From Variovorax sp. PAMC 28711 (GTDB lineage Bacteria; Pseudomonadota; Gammaproteobacteria; Burkholderiales; Burkholderiaceae_C), in assembly GCF_001577265.1 (NCBI RefSeq), contig NZ_CP014517.1:3632501-3696500 (forward strand): a stretch of DNA of 64,000 nucleotides, in the 5' to 3' direction. Positions 32,322 through 41,869 of this stretch are shown here, piece after piece. The notes under the pieces were generated by a model. The model saw nothing but the letters and a program-made list of their open reading frames with translations. It did no database searches and was not told the DNA's origin. The number at the start of each line of letters is the position of its first letter. Positions within the stretch are counted from its first letter, which is position 1. Made by a program: the position numbers and the translations under genes.

Positions 32322-34603
32322 CGCCGGGTTTCGAGTGGACCGTTTCCGTCAAGGCGCTCTGCGCGTTCGGTGCCAAGGCCGGGGATCTCGATCTGCGATT
32401 CGTGCCGGCGCCCAGCGCACAGGAAGGCGTGGCCGGGCACAGCCTGGTGCAGTCGCGGCGCGAGGATGACTACCAGAGCGAGGTCTCGCTCCAGACGATC
32501 TTCGAAGGGCTGCGCGTTCGCGGCCGCGCGGACGGCTACCACCCGAAGCGCCATCGCGTGGAAGAGATCAAGACCTTTCGCGGCGACTTCGAACGCATCA
32601 AGGGCAACCACCGCGCGCTGCATTGGGCGCAGGCCAAGACCTACGGCGCGATGCTGTGCGATCTGCACGGGCTGCCGGCCCTCATGGTGGCGCTCGTGTA
32701 CCTCGACCTCGACAGCGGCGAAGAAACAGTGCTCGAAGAACACTGCACCCGCGAGGCGTTGCGCGAGGGCTTCGAAGCGCTGTGCGGCCGCTTCGCGCTG
32801 TGGGCGCGGCAGGAGGCGCGACATCGGGCTGCGCTCGCATCGGCGTTCGATGCGCTGGGCTTCCCGCACGCGGGCGGTTTTCGTGCCGGACAGCGCGAGC
32901 TGGCCGAAGGCGTGTTTCGCGCCGCCGCGTCGCGGCGCTGCCTGGTCGCGCAGGCGCCGACGGGCATCGGAAAGACCGTCGCGACGATCTTTCCGTTGCT
33001 CAAGGGCTGGACCGCGCGGCAGACCGACAAGATCTTTTTCCTGACGGCCAAGACCTCCGGCCGCGGGGTGGCGCTCGAATCGCTGCGCGTGCTCGGCGAA
33101 GGCTGTGCATCGTTGCGCGTGGTGGAGCTGGTCGCGCGCGAGAAGGTGTGCGAATACCCCGGCCGTGCCTGCAATGGCGATGCGTGCCCGCTGGCCCAGG
33201 GCTTCTACGACCGCTTGCCGGTCGCGCGGCAGCACGCCGTCGAGCGGTCGTGGCTCGGTCGCGAAGCGATCCGCGAAGTGGCCCTCGCAAACGCGGTTTG
33301 CCCGTACTTTCTCGCGCAGGAAATGGTGCGCTGGAGCGACGTGGTGGTCGCCGACTACAACTACTACTTCGACGGCAGCGCGATGCTCTACGCGCTCACG
33401 AAAGACGAGGACTGGAAGGTCGCGGTGCTCGTCGACGAGGCGCACAACCTGCTGGAGCGCGCGCGCGGCATGTACTCGGCCGAGCTCGACGAGGCGGCGC
33501 TCGATGCTGCACGCCGGGTCGCGCCCGGCACCCTCCGGCGCGTCATCGGCCATCTGCATCGCGAGTGGCGCGCGGTGCAGGCTTTGCAGACCGCGCCCTA
33601 CGTTCCGGCCAACGCGGTGCCCGAAGCGTTCCAACGCGCCTTGCAGGACACCGTCGCCGTGCTGGCCGAGCATTTCGCGGCCTTTCCCGATGCGGCGCAC
33701 GGCCCCTTGCAGGCGTTCTTCTTCGACGTGCTGCACTTTTCGCGGCTGTCGGATTCCTTCGCGAACCATTCGGTCTTCGAGAGCCGCGTGGGCGAGGAAG
33801 GCAAGGACCACCTGGCGATCCGCAACCTGATCCCCGCCACCTTCTTGCGACCGCGTTTCGAGGCGTCGATGTCGACCGTGTGTTTCTCGGGAACCATCGC
33901 GCCGTTCCGCTTCTATTGCGACGCGCTGGGCTTGCCCGAAAACACAGTCGGCCTCGAGGTGGGCTCGCCGTTTCGCACGCAACAGCTCAGGGTGCAGGTC
34001 GCCATGAACGTGTCGACGCGCTGGCGCGACCGCGCCGGTTCGCTGGACCGCATCACCGACATCATCGGCGCACAGTTCGCGGAGCGGCCCGGCAACTACC
34101 TCGCTTTTTTCAGCAGCTTCGACTACCTCGACGCGGCGCGCGATGCGCTCGCACGGCGCCATCCAAACGTGCCGGTGTGGACGCAGTCGCGCGGCATGCG
34201 CGAGCCCGAGCGCGAAGCGTTCGTCGCGCGCTTCGCAGCCGAAGGGCAGGGCGTCGGATTCGCGGTGCTGGGCGGCGCGTTCGGCGAGGGCATCGACTTG
34301 CCCGGCGACCAGCTGATCGGCGCGTTCGTCGCCAGCCTCGGCCTGCCGCAGCACAACGAGATGAACGAAGTCATGCGCGAGCGCATGGACGCGACCTTTG
34401 GACAGGGCTATGAGTACACCTATCTCTATCCGGGGCTGCGCAAGGTGGTGCAGGCGGCCGGCCGGGTGATCCGCACCGAGGCAGACGCCGGGGTGCTGCA
34501 CCTGCTGGACGACCGCTTCGCGAGGCCCGAAATCCGCAGCCTGCTGCCGCCGTGGTGGCACCTGCAGCTGGCTGGCGAAAAAACCTCAGGTGCCGCGGCG
34601 TAG
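32318..34603 (+). CDS. DinG/XPD-type ATP-dependent DNA helicase with N-terminal nuclease motif
   Basis: The 761-residue protein starts with a Cas4-like PD-(D/E)XK segment (VRGRADGY with Asp72, VEEIKTFRG with Glu83 and Lys85). It continues as a superfamily 2 helicase with Walker A QAPTGIGKT (about 212-220) and DEAH box VLVDEAHNLL (373-376). Four cysteines, 278, 285, 290 and 328, occupy the XPD/DinG iron-sulfur position. The C-terminal helicase domain ends with VVQAAGRVIRTEAD. DinG-type enzymes unwind DNA 5' to 3'. The gene is coupled to the upstream nuclease-like gene and may extend the SOS operon. Confidence 0.85.
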   Translation: MTPGFEWTVSVKALCAFGAKAGDLDLRFVPAPSAQEGVAGHSLVQSRREDDYQSEVSLQTIFEGLRVRGRADGYHPKRHRVEEIKTFRGDFERIKGNHRALHWAQAKTYGAMLCDLHGLPALMVALVYLDLDSGEETVLEEHCTREALREGFEALCGRFALWARQEARHRAALASAFDALGFPHAGGFRAGQRELAEGVFRAAASRRCLVAQAPTGIGKTVATIFPLLKGWTARQTDKIFFLTAKTSGRGVALESLRVLGEGCASLRVVELVAREKVCEYPGRACNGDACPLAQGFYDRLPVARQHAVERSWLGREAIREVALANAVCPYFLAQEMVRWSDVVVADYNYYFDGSAMLYALTKDEDWKVAVLVDEAHNLLERARGMYSAELDEAALDAARRVAPGTLRRVIGHLHREWRAVQALQTAPYVPANAVPEAFQRALQDTVAVLAEHFAAFPDAAHGPLQAFFFDVLHFSRLSDSFANHSVFESRVGEEGKDHLAIRNLIPATFLRPRFEASMSTVCFSGTIAPFRFYCDALGLPENTVGLEVGSPFRTQQLRVQVAMNVSTRWRDRAGSLDRITDIIGAQFAERPGNYLAFFSSFDYLDAARDALARRHPNVPVWTQSRGMREPEREAFVARFAAEGQGVGFAVLGGAFGEGIDLPGDQLIGAFVASLGLPQHNEMNEVMRERMDATFGQGYEYTYLYPGLRKVVQAAGRVIRTEADAGVLHLLDDRFARPEIRSLLPPWWHLQLAGEKTSGAAA

Positions 34604-34702
34604 GAGGGCACGCTGATCGTCGTTCATGGCGATGATCAGCAGGCGGGACAGGCGCCGCAACTCGCCCGTGGCGCACGACTCGCCATCGCGCGGCATCCGC
34701 AT
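34586..34702 (-). CDS. Possible small protein (38 aa) downstream of LysR gene
   Basis: A short minus-strand frame (ATG at 34702, or GTG at 34723) encodes MRMPRDGESCATGELRRLSR followed by about 18 more residues with an LLIIAMND stretch. Codon third positions are GC-rich as in neighbouring genes. It follows the LysR stop in the same frame and its end overlaps the helicase gene convergently by 18 nt. The ribosome site is weak and no family is recognised. It could be a real small gene or chance coding-like sequence. Confidence 0.3.
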   Translation of the reverse strand: MRMPRDGESCATGELRRLSRLLIIAMNDDQRALLRRGT

Positions 34703-34747
34703 CTCTTCGCTCAGCGCTCCGGGCACATTGCGCGCGCTGTGAATGGC

Positions 34748-35692
34748 TCAGGCCCCGCATTCTTCCATCGCCTGGAACTGCGATTCGCGCGTCAGCGTCC
34801 TGGCCAGCAAGCGGAGTGCGCCGGCGAACGCACTGGTCGCCTCCGACAAGGTCGCGCCGCGGCGGTAGGCCAGCCCGAGGTCCATCGACGGCACGGCGGT
34901 CGACGTGGCCGTGCGGCGGATGCGTCCGCCGTCGTGCGACCACGGCCGGAACACCAGGTCCGACAGAATCGTCACGCCCACGTTCTGCGCCACCAGGCTG
35001 CGCACCGCCTCGATCGATTTGGTGCGGAACACCACTTTCGGCTTGAGCTTCATGGCGCTCCAGTAGCGGTCGACCGTCTCGACATGCTCGTCCATGTCGA
35101 GCAGCACGTAGGGCAGGGCGGAGATCTCGCGCAGCGACGCCGATTTCTGCTGTACCAGCGGGTGGTCCAGTGAGGTCCAGAGCCTGCGCGGCGACTTCAG
35201 CAGGTTCTCGCGCCGGATGTCGGCCGCGGTCGACAGGTTCGACACCAGCACCACCGCCAGATCGAACTCGCCGTCACGCAGTCCTTGTTCGATTTCGATG
35301 CGGTTGCGTTCTACCGGCTCGAAGGCGATCAGCGGGAGTTGACGTCGCACCGCCGCGATGACTTTCGGCAAGAGGTATTCGGACACCGTGTCGGTGATCG
35401 CGATGCGCACATGGCCGGTCACCGACGAGGCGCTGCCGCGCGTTTCCGCCACCGCGGCTTCGAGCGTGCTGAGCATGTGTTCTGCATGTCGCAAGAAGCT
35501 CTCGCCCTGCGCCGTGAGCCGCAGCCCGTCCGCGTGCCGCGTGAAGAGCGGAACCTTCAACGCCGTCTCCAATGTTTTCAGCGAAGTGGTGAGCGATGGC
35601 TGGCTCACATAGCAGCGCAGCGCGGCCCGCGACACCTGGCCGGTGTGCGCCACGGCGACGAAGTGCTGCAGTTGCTTGAGGGTGATGGACAT
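34748..35692 (-). CDS. LysR-family transcriptional regulator
   Basis: The 314-residue protein has an N-terminal LysR helix-turn-helix (LKQLQHFVAVAHTGQVSRAA, SQPSLTTSLKTLE) and a periplasmic-binding-like effector domain (about 90-300) with VTGHVRIAITDTVSEYLLP. It is divergent from the transporter-molybdoenzyme operon across 113 nt and probably controls it, with a small molecule of that pathway as co-inducer. The effector is unknown. The ATG at 35692 gives the standard LysR N-terminus. Confidence 0.9.
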   Translation of the reverse strand: MSITLKQLQHFVAVAHTGQVSRAALRCYVSQPSLTTSLKTLETALKVPLFTRHADGLRLTAQGESFLRHAEHMLSTLEAAVAETRGSASSVTGHVRIAITDTVSEYLLPKVIAAVRRQLPLIAFEPVERNRIEIEQGLRDGEFDLAVVLVSNLSTAADIRRENLLKSPRRLWTSLDHPLVQQKSASLREISALPYVLLDMDEHVETVDRYWSAMKLKPKVVFRTKSIEAVRSLVAQNVGVTILSDLVFRPWSHDGGRIRRTATSTAVPSMDLGLAYRRGATLSEATSAFAGALRLLARTLTRESQFQAMEECGA

Positions 35693-35805
35693 AGATTCAG
35701 TCTATATCGTCATATCAAAAATTGAGATTAGGGATTGCGAACGGCGCTCGCTAGGATCGGGCCGCCACCGTCCGACACCCCCGTTGCCTGCCGCAGGAGT
35801 AACCC
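35693..35805. promoter_or_regulatory. Divergent LysR/transporter control region
   Basis: This 113-bp gap between the divergent LysR and transporter genes contains an AT-rich stretch (about 35695-35735), in contrast to the GC-rich genes. Several T-N11-A arrangements are possible there, so it is the expected location of the LysR operator. No single site can be chosen by eye. Confidence 0.35.
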
Positions 35806-37263
35806 ATGCCATCGACTTCTTCCTCCCGTCCAACCGCCCCTGTCGAAGCCCCCGAACGGGACGGCGTGCTGACGCAGCTCGGCTTGCGCTTCACCGCCTG
35901 GGCCGAGCGCTGGTTTCCCGATGCCTTCGTGTTCGCGGCCATCGCCGTCGCGGTGGTCGCCATCGCTGCGCTGGCCAACGGGTCGAGTCCGCAAGTGATC
36001 GCCAAGTCCTTCGGCGACGGCTTCTGGAGCCTGATCGTGTTCACGATGCAGATGGCGCTGGTGGCCATCGGTGGCTACGTGGTCGCGAGTTCGCCGCCGG
36101 CCGCACGGCTCATCGCGCGCCTTGCCGCCGTGCCAGGCAGCGCCCGCCAGGCGATCGCCTATGTGGCGGCGATCAGCGTGATCCTGTCGCTCTTCAACTG
36201 GGGCATCAGCCTGATCTTCAGTGCGCTGTATGCCCGCGCGTTGGCGCGGCGGCCCGAATTGCGCATGGACTACCGCGCCGCCGGTGCCGCGGCCTACCTC
36301 GGCATGGGCGCGACGTGGGCGCTCGGGCTGAGTTCCTCGGCCGCGCAGCTGCAGGCCAATGCGAGCAGTCTGCCCAAGAGCATCCTTGCCATCACCGGCG
36401 TGATTCCTTTCACCGAGACCATCTTTCTCTGGCAGTCGGCCGTGATGGCGCTGGTCCTGATGGTCGTTTCGGTCGCCGTGGCATGGTGGTCGACACCCGG
36501 CGCCAACCGCGCCGTGACGGCCCAGGATCTGGGCATCGACCTGGCCGAGCCGACAGCCGCTGCGCCCTCGGGCCCGCGGCGCCCCGGCGAGTGGCTGGAG
36601 CGCAGCCCGCTCATCACGCTGCTGTTGTGCGCGCTGGGCTTCGGCTGGCTGGTGCAGGAATTCACGAGCAAGAGTCCGCTGATCGCGATCTCCTCGCTCA
36701 ACACCTACAACCTGTTGTTTCTCATGCTGGGCCTGCTGCTGCACTGGCGTCCGCGCAGCTTTCTCGATGCGGTGTCGCGCGCCGTGCCTGCCACCTCGGG
36801 TGTGATCATCCAGTTCCCGCTGTACGGCGCGATCGCCGCCATGCTGACGGCTGCCAAGGGTGACGGCGGCATCACGCTGTCGGACCGCATCGCGCATGTT
36901 TTCGTGAGCATCTCCACCGTCGACAGCTTCGCCGTGGTGATGGGGGCGTACTCGGCCGTGCTGGGCTTCTTCATCCCCTCGGGTGGCGGCAAGTGGATCA
37001 TCGAGGCGCCCTATGTCATGCAGGCGGCCAACGACCTCAAGGTGCACCTGGGCTGGGCCGTGCAGGTCTACAACGCCGCCGAAGCGCTGCCCAACCTGAT
37101 CAATCCGTTCTGGATGCTCCCGTTGCTGGGCGTGCTCGCGCTGCGGGCCCGCGACATCGTCGGCTTCACCTTCCTGCAACTCATCGTGCACACGCCGCTG
37201 GTGCTGTTCATGCTGTGGTTCTTTGCGCGCACGCTGACCTACGTCGCACCTGTCTTCCCCTGA
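35806..37263 (+). CDS. Short-chain fatty acid transporter, AtoE family
   Basis: The 485-residue protein has about ten hydrophobic segments and matches the AtoE/TIGR00366 family of short-chain fatty acid transporters. Family motifs include RFTAWAERWFPDAFVFA at the N-terminus, LFNWGISLIFSALYA, and FFIPSGGGKWIIEAPYVM near residue 395. It should import acetoacetate, butyrate or another small carboxylate across the inner membrane. It is the first gene of the operon with the molybdoenzyme fusion, 15 nt upstream of it, which suggests that the carboxylate is the substrate or a product precursor of that pathway. Confidence 0.88.
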   Translation: MPSTSSSRPTAPVEAPERDGVLTQLGLRFTAWAERWFPDAFVFAAIAVAVVAIAALANGSSPQVIAKSFGDGFWSLIVFTMQMALVAIGGYVVASSPPAARLIARLAAVPGSARQAIAYVAAISVILSLFNWGISLIFSALYARALARRPELRMDYRAAGAAAYLGMGATWALGLSSSAAQLQANASSLPKSILAITGVIPFTETIFLWQSAVMALVLMVVSVAVAWWSTPGANRAVTAQDLGIDLAEPTAAAPSGPRRPGEWLERSPLITLLLCALGFGWLVQEFTSKSPLIAISSLNTYNLLFLMLGLLLHWRPRSFLDAVSRAVPATSGVIIQFPLYGAIAAMLTAAKGDGGITLSDRIAHVFVSISTVDSFAVVMGAYSAVLGFFIPSGGGKWIIEAPYVMQAANDLKVHLGWAVQVYNAAEALPNLINPFWMLPLLGVLALRARDIVGFTFLQLIVHTPLVLFMLWFFARTLTYVAPVFP

Positions 37264-37278
37264 CCCTGCGGCCCGCTC

Positions 37279-40200
37279 ATGGCCATCGAAGAGAAACAGG
37301 GCTACTGCACGCTGTGCCGATCGCGCTGCGGCACGCTCAACGCCGTGGAGAACGATCGACTGATCGCGGTGCGACCCGACCCGTCGCACCCGACGGGCCA
37401 GGCGATGTGCATGAAGGGCCGGGCCGCACCGGAGCTGGTCGAGAGCCCGCACCGGTTGCACTACCCGATGCGGCGCACGCGCCCCAAGGGCGATTCGGAC
37501 CCCGGTTGGGTACGCATCGGTTGGGACGAGGCGCTGGCCGAAACCGCGCAGCGCCTGGGTGCGATCCGCGCCGAGAGCGGGGCCGAATCGGTGGTCTTCG
37601 CCGTGACCACGCCGAGCGGCACGCCGTTGAGCGACAGCATCGACTGGATCGAGCGCTTCGTGCGCCTCTTCGGCAGCCCCAACATCTGCTACGCCACCGA
37701 GGTGTGCAACTGGCACAAGGACTTTGCGCACGCGTTCACGTTCGGCTGCGGCATGCCGCCGGCCGATTACGCGAACGCGGAGCTCATCGTGCTGTGGGGC
37801 CACAACCCGGCCAATACCTGGCTGGCCCAGGCGCATGCCATCGGCCGCGGGCGCGCGCGCGGCGCGAAGATGGTGGTGATCGATCCGAGGCCGACCGCGC
37901 TGGCCAACCAGGCCGACGTGTGGCTGCCGGTGCGCCCCGGCACCGACGCGGCGCTCGCGCTCGGGCTGATCCATCTGCTCATCGCCGACGACCGCTTCGA
38001 CCACGCCTTCGTGCGCGAATGGACCAACGCGCCGCTGCTGGTGCGCAGCGACAACGGCCTCTTCCTTCGCGAACGCGACCTGTGGCCGAGGGCTGCGAGC
38101 AACCGCTACATGGTGTGGGACGACGCGCGCCAAGGCCCCGTGCCCTTCGATGCCGAAGTGCCAGCCGATGCACAGGGCGCCGACAACTTCCGGCTGCGCG
38201 GCGAGGTGATCGTGGCGTTGGCCGAAGGCCGGGCCGGCGCGCAGTCGTTGCCGTGCGCTCCCGCGTTCGAATGGCTGGCGCAGGCCGCGGCTGCGTACAC
38301 ACCGGCCGAGGTGCAACGCATCACCGGCGTGACCGAGGTGCCGCTGCGCGCGGCGGCCACGTTTTTCGGCGAAGGCCGGCGCGTGGCCTATCACGCGTGG
38401 ACCGGCATCGGTCAGCACACCAACGCGACGCAGGCGGAGCGCGCCGTCGCCACGCTCTACGCGCTCACCGGCAGCTTCGACACCGTCGGTGGCAACCGGG
38501 TGCGCACGCCGCCCGAGACGCGCAGCATCAACCCCCTGTCCCTGCTGTCCGAGGCGCAGCGCGCCAAGGCGCTCGGCCTCGAAGAACGCCCGCTCGGCCC
38601 GCCCGCGCACGGCTGGGTGACGGCGCGCGATACCTACCGCGCCATCCTCGACGGCAAGCCCTACCCGGTGCGCGCGATGATGGCCTTCGGCACCAATCTG
38701 CCGGTGTCGCAAGCCGACACGGCCATGGCGCACGAGGCGCTGCGCGCACTGGAATTTCATGTGCACTGCGATCTCTTCGAGACGCCTGCCGCGCAGTACG
38801 CCGACATCCTTTTGCCCATCAACACGCCGTGGGAGCGCGAAGGGTTGCGCATGGGTTTCGAGATCGACGACGCAGCCGCCGCGCGGGTGCAGCTGCGCCA
38901 GCAGATGGTGACGACCCGCGGCGAGTCGCGCAGCGACAACGACATCGTGTTCGACCTCGCCGTGCGCCTCGGCATGGGCGGCGACTTCTTCGGCGGCAGC
39001 CTCGAAGCCGGGTGGGATCACATGCTGGCGCCCACGGGGCTCAGCGTGGCGCAGCTGCGCGCCCAACCGGCTGGCGCGAACTGCGCGATCGATGTGCGCG
39101 AGCGCAAGTACGCGCTGCCCGACGCACAGGGCCGGCTGAATGGCTTCGACACCGAGACCCGCCGCGTCGAGCTGTATTCCGAGCGCTTGCTGCGCCACGG
39201 GCAGCCACCCATCGCACGCTTTGTCGAACCGGCCGATTCCCCGCGAGACGCCGCAGCCACGCGCGGCGGGCGCTACCCGCTGGTGCTGAGCTCGGCCAAG
39301 AACGGCCTCTACTGCCACAGCCAGCACCGCAGCCTGGTGTCGCTGCGCAAGCGTGCGCCCGATCCGGTGGTCGAGTTGAGCCCTGCGCTCGCTGCGGCGC
39401 GGCAGATCGCCGAAGGCGACTGGGTGCGGATCACCACGCGGACCGGCGCGGCGCGCTTCGTGGCGCGTCTGGTGCCGGGGCTGGCCGACGACGTGGTGGT
39501 GGCCGAGTTCGGTTGGTGGCAGGCCTGCCCTGAACTCGACCGCGAAGCGCAGCCGGTCGAAGGCGCGCTCGGCAGCAATTTCAATGCGATGGTGTCGGCC
39601 GATGCGAGCGACCCGGTCAGTGGCTCGGTGCCGCATCGCTCGTTCCTGTGCGACATCGCGCGCGACCCGGCCACCGAAGCGCGCCAGCGGCGCTGGCCCG
39701 GCTGGCGGCCGTTCCGGGTGAGCGCGTTGCAGGCCGAGGCCGACGGCGTGCTGGGGATCACCTTCGAAGCGGTCGATGGCGGCCTGCTGCCCGACTACCG
39801 GCCGGGCCAGCACATCGAACTGCAGGTGCAGCCTTCTGCCGGCGCACCGGCCGTGACGCGCGCCTATTCGCTGACCGGCGCCGCGGTCGTGCCCGAGCGC
39901 ACGCACTACCGCATCGCGGTGCGCCACCAGCGCGGGCGCACGGCCGATGGCGCGCCGTACGAAGGGCATGTCTCGGGCCATCTGCATCGCGCGTTGCAGG
40001 TGGGCGATGTCGCCTCGTTGCGCGCGCCATCGGGTGGCTTCGTGCTGCCGCGCGTATCGCCGCAGCCGCTGGTGCTGCTGGCCGGCGGCATCGGCATCAC
40101 GCCCTTTCTGAGCCTGCTCGAATCGCTGCCCGACGGGGCGGACGGACCGGAGATCTGGCTCTACGGGGCCAACCAGAACAGCGCCACGCACGCCTTCCGC

Positions 40201-40746
40201 CAACGCATTGCCGAACATGCGGCGCGCTTGCCGTGCCTGCGGGTGACCGACCACTACAGCGCCGCGCTGCCGCACGATCGCGCCGGTGTCGACTTCGCGT
40301 CGCAGGCGCTGGTCGACGCGTCGGTCGTGAGCGATGCGCTCATCGCGCGCCGCGCCCGCTTCTATCTCTGCGGCCCCGCGCCGATGATGGACGCGCTCGT
40401 CGCGGGACTGGTCGCACGCGGTGTGCCGCGCTTCGATATCTTCAGCGAGGTGTTCCGCTCACCGGCAGCACCGACGCTCGTGGGCGATCAGCGCTTCGCC
40501 GTGCGCTTCGCGCGTTCCGGTGGCGCCCCCGCAACCTGGTCGCCGGCAGAGGGGACGCTGCTGACTTTCGGCGAATCGCTCGGCCGTGCCATGCCCAGCG
40601 GGTGCCGCGTCGGACAATGCGAGAGCTGCGCGGTCCGTTTGCTGTCCGGGCGGGTGCGGCATCTGCACGGCACCGAGCCCGCCGACCCAGACACCTGCCT
40701 CACCTGCCAGGCCATTCCGCTGGAAGATATCGTGCTCGACGCATGA
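37279..40746 (+). CDS. Molybdopterin oxidoreductase fused to flavin/NAD reductase and [2Fe-2S] domain
   Basis: The 1155-residue protein joins a complete Mo-bis-MGD enzyme to its own electron-transfer module. Residues 10-44 carry a [4Fe-4S] motif (CTLCRSRC, then MCMKG: Cys10, 13, 17, 44). Cys143 in EVCNWHKD is a candidate Mo ligand. The Mo domain runs to about residue 805. From about 810 a phthalate dioxygenase reductase-like unit follows: flavin motif RAYSLTG, NAD-binding LLAGGIGITPFLSL and YLCGPAPMMDAL, and a C-terminal plant-type [2Fe-2S] cluster (Cys1109, 1114, 1117, 1140). It could couple NAD(P)H directly to substrate reduction, or the reverse. The substrate is unknown. Confidence 0.85.
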   Translation: MAIEEKQGYCTLCRSRCGTLNAVENDRLIAVRPDPSHPTGQAMCMKGRAAPELVESPHRLHYPMRRTRPKGDSDPGWVRIGWDEALAETAQRLGAIRAESGAESVVFAVTTPSGTPLSDSIDWIERFVRLFGSPNICYATEVCNWHKDFAHAFTFGCGMPPADYANAELIVLWGHNPANTWLAQAHAIGRGRARGAKMVVIDPRPTALANQADVWLPVRPGTDAALALGLIHLLIADDRFDHAFVREWTNAPLLVRSDNGLFLRERDLWPRAASNRYMVWDDARQGPVPFDAEVPADAQGADNFRLRGEVIVALAEGRAGAQSLPCAPAFEWLAQAAAAYTPAEVQRITGVTEVPLRAAATFFGEGRRVAYHAWTGIGQHTNATQAERAVATLYALTGSFDTVGGNRVRTPPETRSINPLSLLSEAQRAKALGLEERPLGPPAHGWVTARDTYRAILDGKPYPVRAMMAFGTNLPVSQADTAMAHEALRALEFHVHCDLFETPAAQYADILLPINTPWEREGLRMGFEIDDAAAARVQLRQQMVTTRGESRSDNDIVFDLAVRLGMGGDFFGGSLEAGWDHMLAPTGLSVAQLRAQPAGANCAIDVRERKYALPDAQGRLNGFDTETRRVELYSERLLRHGQPPIARFVEPADSPRDAAATRGGRYPLVLSSAKNGLYCHSQHRSLVSLRKRAPDPVVELSPALAAARQIAEGDWVRITTRTGAARFVARLVPGLADDVVVAEFGWWQACPELDREAQPVEGALGSNFNAMVSADASDPVSGSVPHRSFLCDIARDPATEARQRRWPGWRPFRVSALQAEADGVLGITFEAVDGGLLPDYRPGQHIELQVQPSAGAPAVTRAYSLTGAAVVPERTHYRIAVRHQRGRTADGAPYEGHVSGHLHRALQVGDVASLRAPSGGFVLPRVSPQPLVLLAGGIGITPFLSLLESLPDGADGPEIWLYGANQNSATHAFRQRIAEHAARLPCLRVTDHYSAALPHDRAGVDFASQALVDASVVSDALIARRARFYLCGPAPMMDALVAGLVARGVPRFDIFSEVFRSPAAPTLVGDQRFAVRFARSGGAPATWSPAEGTLLTFGESLGRAMPSGCRVGQCESCAVRLLSGRVRHLHGTEPADPDTCLTCQAIPLEDIVLDA

Positions 40747-40777
40747 CCTCACCGACGAAGAAAGAAGCGCACCGCCC

Positions 40778-41722
40778 ATGAAGATCATCGATGCCGCCGC
40801 CACGCGCGAGGCCCTGCCGTTCGACCGCCTCATCCCTGCGCTGCGCGCCATGTTCGTGGCCGGCTGCGAGGTGCCGCTGCGGCACACGCACACGCTGGCC
40901 GACGCTGGCGGCGACGCCGCGGGCACGCTCTTGATCATGCCGGCGTGGCAGCCCGGGGCCTGTCTCGGCATCAAGACGGTGGGCATCTTTCCGGGCAACG
41001 CCGGGCGCGGCCTGCCGGGCCTGCACTCGACCTACCTGCTGTTCGATGCGCAGACCGGCGTTCCGCTGGCCCAGCTCGATGGCGACGAGATCACCTCGCG
41101 CCGCACGGCCGCGGCCTCGGCGCTGGCCGCTTCTTTCCTGGCGCGCACTGACGCACGGCATCTGCTGGTGGTGGGCGCCGGCCGTGTCGGCAGCCTGCTG
41201 CCGTCGGCCTACCGCGCGGTGTTGCCGATCGAGCGGGTGACGGTGTGGGACCGCGCACCCGCCAGTGCAGAGGCCCTGGTCGAGCGGCTGCGCGCCGACG
41301 GCATCGATGCACACCCGGCCGGTGAACTGCACGTTGCCGCGGCCGACGCCGACATCGTCAGCTGTGCAACGCTCGCCACCGCGCCGCTGGTGCAGGGTGC
41401 GTGGTTGCGCCCCGGCACCCACCTCGACCTCATCGGCAGCTTCACGCCGCAGATGCGCGAGGCCGACGACGCCTGCTTCGCCGACGGCGCGCGCCTCTAC
41501 GTCGACACCGCCGAGGCGCTGCAGAAAAGCGGTGAGCTGCTCGGGCCGATGTCGCGCGGCGTGTTCGCGGCCGGCGACGTCTCAGGCACGCTCGCCGACC
41601 TGGCGCGCGGCACGGTCGCCGGACGCCAGCGCGCGCAGGAGCGCACCGTTTTCAAATCCGTCGGCACGGCCCTCGAAGACCTAGCCGCGGCGATGCTGGT
41701 GTACGCGCACATCGCGCGCTGA
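40778..41722 (+). CDS. Ornithine cyclodeaminase / mu-crystallin family protein
   Basis: The 314-residue protein belongs to the ornithine cyclodeaminase and mu-crystallin family, whose members include cyclodeaminases, ketimine reductases and amino-acid dehydrogenases. The Rossmann NAD(P) site is LLVVGAGRVGSLLPSAY near residue 127, and family motifs GIKTVGIFPGN, RRTAAASALAA and GTHLDLIGSFTPQMRE are present. It starts 31 nt after the molybdoenzyme stop and is probably cotranscribed. Together the operon suggests uptake and conversion of an imino- or amino-carboxylate, but that is inference. Confidence 0.87.
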   Translation: MKIIDAAATREALPFDRLIPALRAMFVAGCEVPLRHTHTLADAGGDAAGTLLIMPAWQPGACLGIKTVGIFPGNAGRGLPGLHSTYLLFDAQTGVPLAQLDGDEITSRRTAAASALAASFLARTDARHLLVVGAGRVGSLLPSAYRAVLPIERVTVWDRAPASAEALVERLRADGIDAHPAGELHVAAADADIVSCATLATAPLVQGAWLRPGTHLDLIGSFTPQMREADDACFADGARLYVDTAEALQKSGELLGPMSRGVFAAGDVSGTLADLARGTVAGRQRAQERTVFKSVGTALEDLAAAMLVYAHIAR

Positions 41723-41869
41723 GCCTGCGCGCTCGGGCCGCCGTGATGACATTCACGCGGCAATGCAAATAAAGGTCTTCGATGCGACAAAGCGGCGGCC
41801 ATCGCCGCCGCCGCACCTGCGCGCTCCGGGAAAATCCGCGGCAAGGGAAGAAAAGAACGCTTCAGCGCC

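Noticed and set aside
35728..40275. Minus-strand open frame of 1515 codons opposite the transporter and molybdoenzyme
   Set aside because: Low-complexity Arg/His/Gln composition and no family features; a mirror of strongly biased codons on the coding strand.
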